Positions 59,609-64,000 of a stretch of DNA of 64,000 nucleotides are shown here, piece after piece. Positions within the stretch are counted from its first letter, which is position 1; each line of letters starts with the position of its first letter. The translations under genes were made by a program, and so were the position numbers. The stretch covers positions 8,216,842-8,280,841 of the forward strand of contig CM041197.1 of assembly GCA_023078555.1 (NCBI GenBank), read 5' to 3'. Source of the stretch: Ulva prolifera. Lineage: Eukaryota > Chlorophyta > Ulvophyceae > Ulvales > Ulvaceae. The notes beneath the pieces are model-generated. The model was not told the DNA's origin. It made no database searches and saw only the letters and a program-made list of their open reading frames with translations.

Positions 59609-60960
59609 CGGCTCGGGCGGGGGAGGTGAGCGCGAGTGTTTCAACGAGGGCGGCAAGGCATGGTGGCGATGCGGTCGGTGGAGACCGTGGCCGGCTGCGG
59701 CTGGTGGCCCTGCAGCAGATTTTGGTGCCTGTGTGTGCATGTTGTGTGTCTGTGATAGAGCGGCAGTGTAACGAGGTGTTCGCTGGATCAGTGCTGTGAG
59801 CGTGTGGCGGCAAGAGGAAGTATGAGATATATATGCCATGGGTGACAATTTCTGGCAGCCGGTCGTGCTAAGTGCTCTTAATTTAAGGCCCAGCCGATTC
59901 AGAGGAGCTGTTTGATGAGCAGGCGGATAGCATTCACAACATCAGAATTAATTAACATCCGCTCCAGTCCCTCGCCTTCTGGTGGACATGATGCCTGAGT
60001 GTGGATGCCCCCTTTAGGCGTGCCTATCACTGCCTGTTGTCTGCAGACGGGACAAAGCCTTCTGCTCTCAGAACATGCCTATGATCAGCGGTGCAGCGTA
60101 GCTGCTGATCCCAGGTGTGTGTACTAAGGCGACTGGTGCTGGGAGGCAGTGCTTTCACACCGCGGCACTGCAGCCCGCTCCGGCAGGCCTGCATAGAACT
60201 CATACGACATGTCCCCCGGCTTCGCGGCGCCAAAGCCATGCCAACAGTACAGCCTTGAAATTCCACGGAGGACTGTGATATTTGCGGTGTGCAGCGCCCA
60301 GCAGATGCATAACCGTTCAGCGCGATGACGCCAGGCAGAGTGGCATGGGCGTGATTGCGTGTACGTCATCTTCATGGCGCGCTGTGTATGTGTAGGAGCG
60401 GCTTCTCCAGAACGTTCCAGCGGCTCGTGTCCTCATAGTGTATAAAACGTGCCGCAAGCGTGCTGTTGCTGGTGATAGTGTACAGCGGCCCGTATGACCG
60501 CTCCACATGTGCAGACCTCAGTGCTTCGGACAGCGCATACCGCTGACTTGTTCGTGGCAATCGCGTGCTTCACCATAGTTGATGAAGCTGTGAAGCTGGC
60601 ATCTCTGTACTGCTAGAGCCCAACTTCGCATTTCTGAATTCCAGCAGAAGCGCCATAGCACTGTGTGGCCGAGAGCACTGAAGCAAGGCTATCGCTCCAG
60701 CGTGCGTGAGCGGGCTAGATCCTCCGTGCCAGCATCCATACCTGTATGCACCAAATCTGGCAGGTTTCCAGGTCACCGGTCGCTGCAGCGTTTCGTTCTA
60801 GTCTGTTGCAACACAGGGCGTCGCGAATGCCAGAGTGGTAACGCTCCGTCTGTAGCGCATCGTTGGTGCAGTGATGTTGTCAGTCAAATAACTGGATTTA
60901 AATTGGTCCGGAAGCCATTCGTGGCGCTTTGTGTCCGCATCTGTCAATTCGAAGCCATCA
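59609..60960. other. Intergenic region, nothing recognised
   Basis: It holds the 3' UTR of the preceding gene and the promoter of the ABHD gene. No exon, RNA gene or clear repeat seen. Confidence 0.4.
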
Positions 60961-63673
60961 ATGCAGGTGGGACAGGCTCAAATGGAATCCAACGAGCCCA
61001 GAAAGCGCAAAGACAGCCGAGGCAGGCGTACTCAAACTAGCAGCGTGCGTCTTGATCCTACACATCACGTAGGATCTTGCCAGCCGTGCAATGATGACGG
61101 GGACCAAGCACCTAATTGTCAGCACGTATCAGCCCTTGCTTCGCACGCACGCAGCAAGCATGCCACCGCTTCCTGCATGCGCTACTGTAAGTATAGTCTG
61201 CATCGCCCTGCGTGTCACCTATCTATGCGGAGCATCATGTAGAGCACCACAGGTACACAGCGCTCAATATGCGCAGCTCATCGACATCCATCCCCAGATG
61301 ACGCCGCACGCTGCAGGGCCGCATGTGAAGTCACAGACACTCCAGTCGGACCAGGCAAGAATGAGAGCATGCACAGCATCAGCGCCGGCAGCGCACAAGG
61401 CACACCCATCGTCTGCATGCCTGGCTACGCTGCGGGCGCAGCCTTCTTCTACCGCAACCTCGCCGGCCTCTCGAAGCACGCCCGAGTCCATCTCGTAGAC
61501 TGGCTCGGCACTGGCCTGTCTGGCCGGCCGGCATTCCGCTGCCACACACGAGAAGAAACAGAGGACTGGTTCGTCGACTCTCTCGAGCGCTGGAGAATTG
61601 CACAGGGGCACAGCAAGATGATCCTCGTCGGTCACAGCCTAGGAGGCTACCTGTCCACCACCTACGCACTCAAGTACCCAGACCGGGTCGCCCATCTGGT
61701 GCTGGTCAACCCAGCAGGAATGGTGCGCACCTTCGAGGCGACGCCCAGAGTGTGCGGCAGTGCAGCTTGGGCGCCGTGGTCTGTCCCGGTTTCTGGAGCC
61801 GTCGACGTCCCGTCGGGTATGCACAGCCAATATGCACATGCGTACATACGTACATTGTGTACAAACTACATCACAGAGATGTGAGGGCCACGGCCGACTA
61901 GTACGGACGTTCGCATGGAGGCAGGTGTGCCAGTGCATCTGTCCAGCGTATGAGTCCAGCTAGTCTGCCTTCCCCGCACAGTTGAGTGTGCAACTCCCAT
62001 AGTGCCTTCTGCTCGAAATAGGTACCCAATCGCTCTCTGCGAGCATGCGTTCTCGCTGATGCTCTATATTGCCTCACCTGTAATTCGTACTCGATAATTT
62101 GACCTCAACAACAATTGCCACGCAGGCATGCATGCAATTTCCACGCAGGCATGCACGCCCTGGCGCTTGAGAGAGCATTGGCGCACGGGGGGGCTGCCCC
62201 AGCCCTAGGCGGCCGCGCGCCGGTGATGCGGCCGCGCGCCGCCCTAGGCGCCCCAGGCGGCCCGCGCCGGTGACGCTAGAAACCCGCTGGTCGTGTGTCA
62301 CACAGTGCGCGCTGTGTGCTGCAGATCGAGAAGCCGGAGGACCTGGAGCTGCCGGAGCGCGTGCGGTCGCCGTTCAGCCTCGGGGGTGTGATGTACCGCA
62401 TGGCGACGGCGGCGTGGAACGCCGGCGTCACTCCCGGCACCATCGTGCGCACGTTCGGGCCGTTCAGCCGGCGCTTCACTCAGGGCTACGCCGACCGCCG
62501 CATGCACCACTCGCTCGGCTTGCCGCGCGCGGACTGCGAGGCGTTTGAGCCGTACATGTTTGAGGTCCTCGGCGGCGCCGGCAGCGGCGAGGTGCGTGCT
62601 GCACTGCGCTGTGCTGTGATGCATGAGATCCATTGCTGCGCTGCGCTGCGCGGGATCCGTCCTGCAGGCGACTCGTCGGCCCCGCCCTACCTGGGGCCCT
62701 GTGGTGTGGGGGCCGCAGTGTAGTGACCGGCCGCACTCGCGCTCGCGTGCATGCACGACAGGGCCCGATGTTGTCGACACCGTGGCCGTGCGGTGCTGCG
62801 CCCACGAGTTGTCACGTCGCACGTGCTGCCGGCTGCAGCCTGCTCGAGGGCTCGAGGGGTGACGTGTTTGTACAATGGGTAACGGGGACTACGTGTGGGT
62901 GTCAGGCATCCCCACCTTCCCAGGCACGCGCAGCCACGCTGCGGCAGGCGCAGCAGCACGCAGCGTGCCTGCCCGTGTTCAAGAGGGTGAACCATGACTG
63001 ACTGACACCGCATGCACTCGCAGTGACACCTGTCCATCCTCGTGACTCCAGGGAGGCACCGCCGGGCCTGTGTCCATGCACGGCCACGGAGCCGTGTGCC
63101 CCGGCATCTCAAATTGGACGCCCCGGGCCACAGTGACAGCAGCTGACCGAGGGCTGCATGCAGTTCGCGCTGCGGAAGCTGCTCAAGCCGTTTGCGTGGG
63201 CGCAGAGCGCGCTGGAGGCCCGCTTCTCCGCGCTGCGTCCGCCCGTGACCTTCATCTACGGCGAGAACGACTGGATGGACCCCGCGGCGGGGGAGCGCAT
63301 CTGCAAGCGCCTCCAGGCAACGGCAGCCGGCGGGGCGCCCAGCGACGGCGGCGGCTCCGGGAGCGCGGGCATCCCCGCGGTGACGGATGCGCAGGGGCGT
63401 GGCAATAGTGGCCACAGGGGGTCCGGCGACGGCGGCGCGTATCGGAACAAGGTGCTCTACATTGAGGACACGTCGCATTTCCCCTTCATGGAGAAGCCGG
63501 ACGAGTTCAACGGGATGCTGCTCGACGTGGTGGGGCATTGCCTGCGGGCGCCCGAGGCGGAGAGTGGCGCCGCGGGGGCCGCGGGCGCCGTTGCCCACCA
63601 TGGGGTCATTGTCGATGAGAGCAACCAAGGCGTGACTGTGGACGCCCTGGAAGCGGCATTTGTCGATGCGTGA
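60961..63673 (+). CDS. ABHD4/ABHD5 (CGI-58)-like alpha/beta hydrolase
   Basis: Exons 60961-61044, 61261-61722, 62325-62591, 63164-63673, all phase 0, give 440 aa. A basic N-terminus (RKRKDSRGRR) precedes the fold: VCMPGYAAGAAFFYRNLAGL (oxyanion region), VHLVDWLGTGLSGRP (the family's DWLG-G-S-RP signature), the nucleophile elbow GHSLGG (Ser about 154), YGENDWM (Asp about 307) and DTSHFPFMEKPDEFN (His about 376). ABHD5 of animals has lost the Ser; this protein keeps it, as ABHD4 and plant CGI-58 do. The acyltransferase motif HX4D reads HFPFME, i.e. HX4E. Known roles are lysophospholipid or N-acylphospholipid hydrolysis, LPA acyl transfer and lipid-droplet regulation. A Gly/Ser-rich insert of about 40 aa separates Asp and His. 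A second acceptor (61253) would be out of phase. Confidence 0.9.
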
Positions 63674-64000
63674 GAGCGGGCAGATGCTTAGCTGTGTGTG
63701 GGTGATGGCTGCTGTCGGTGGACGCCAGCGGGCAGGATGCTTTGCGGTTCGACAAGACCAGCTGGCAGCTGCATTGATTGAGATCCAGTGCGTGTGTATG
63801 ACCTTTGACGTGCAGAGTGTTGTGATGGAATTCGCCATAGCGACGTTGAATTGTGAGGTGTAGGGGGACATTGTGTTATTGGGGTGGCCATGCCTCCATG
63901 GTCAGACCTGCATTGCTGTGGGCTATACTGATTACTGCTGCACAAACTACGATGTGGTTGTGGTGTGATCCGCATTTTTCAGCATTTGCTGCTGTAATCC
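63674..64000. other. 3' flank of the ABHD gene
   Basis: Probably 3' UTR and the start of intergenic DNA; no other gene seen before the window end. Confidence 0.45.

Overview
This is a GC-rich, intron-rich nuclear segment of a eukaryote, most likely a microalga or another photosynthetic protist. The evidence is spliced genes with GC-biased third codon positions and GT-AG introns. About half of the 46 introns I placed start GTGCG, and nearly all end in a pyrimidine-rich stretch plus (T)GCAG. There are eukaryotic organelle and secretory genes (small TIM, YIPF6), LINE and SINE retroposons, and long C/G homopolymer runs inside introns. I cannot name the species. Nothing here is bacterial, and there is no CRISPR array, operon or rRNA.

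Gene models were built by hand: I looked for exons with protein-family signal, then required donor and acceptor dinucleotides and matching phase at each junction. Eleven protein genes are supported. From left to right they are: a receptor-like protein with an atypical (HGN) kinase domain (+, 290-6478); the mitochondrial small TIM chaperone Tim13 (+, 7753-8418); a secreted PL14-type polysaccharide lyase with PAN-like and Cys-rich tails (-, 18855-11098); an AAAP amino-acid transporter (-, 25194-21952); a Kir-channel-like protein without the GYG filter (+, 25835-31939); a kynurenine-3-monooxygenase-like flavoprotein (-, 36671-33358); an apparently intact non-LTR retrotransposon ORF with a restriction-like endonuclease (+, 40943-44536); a bZIP transcription factor (+, 45659-51421); YIPF6, a Golgi membrane protein (-, 56869-53636); an unassigned, possibly plastid protein (+, 57426-59608); and an ABHD4/5-like lipase or acyltransferase (+, 60961-63673).

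The genes do not form a pathway. Several pairs are divergent with short shared upstream regions (AAAP/Kir about 0.64 kb; YIPF6/57.4-kb gene about 0.56 kb). The bZIP and YIPF6 genes converge.

The intergenic and intronic space is mostly repeats. There is a tRNA-derived SINE family (six copies or pieces), whose 3' end is shared with the end of an unclassified ORF at 39.6-40.3 kb. There are 5'-truncated and tandemly stacked 3' tails of the LINE at 40.3, 44.5-44.8, 47.2 and 54.1-54.7 kb. A 47-bp fold-back repeat occurs three times, there is a TG microsatellite of about 100 bp, and there are many poly-C/poly-G tracts. The most interesting items are the filterless Kir protein, the lyase fusion, the SINE/ORF shared tail and the LINE family with its stacked tails.
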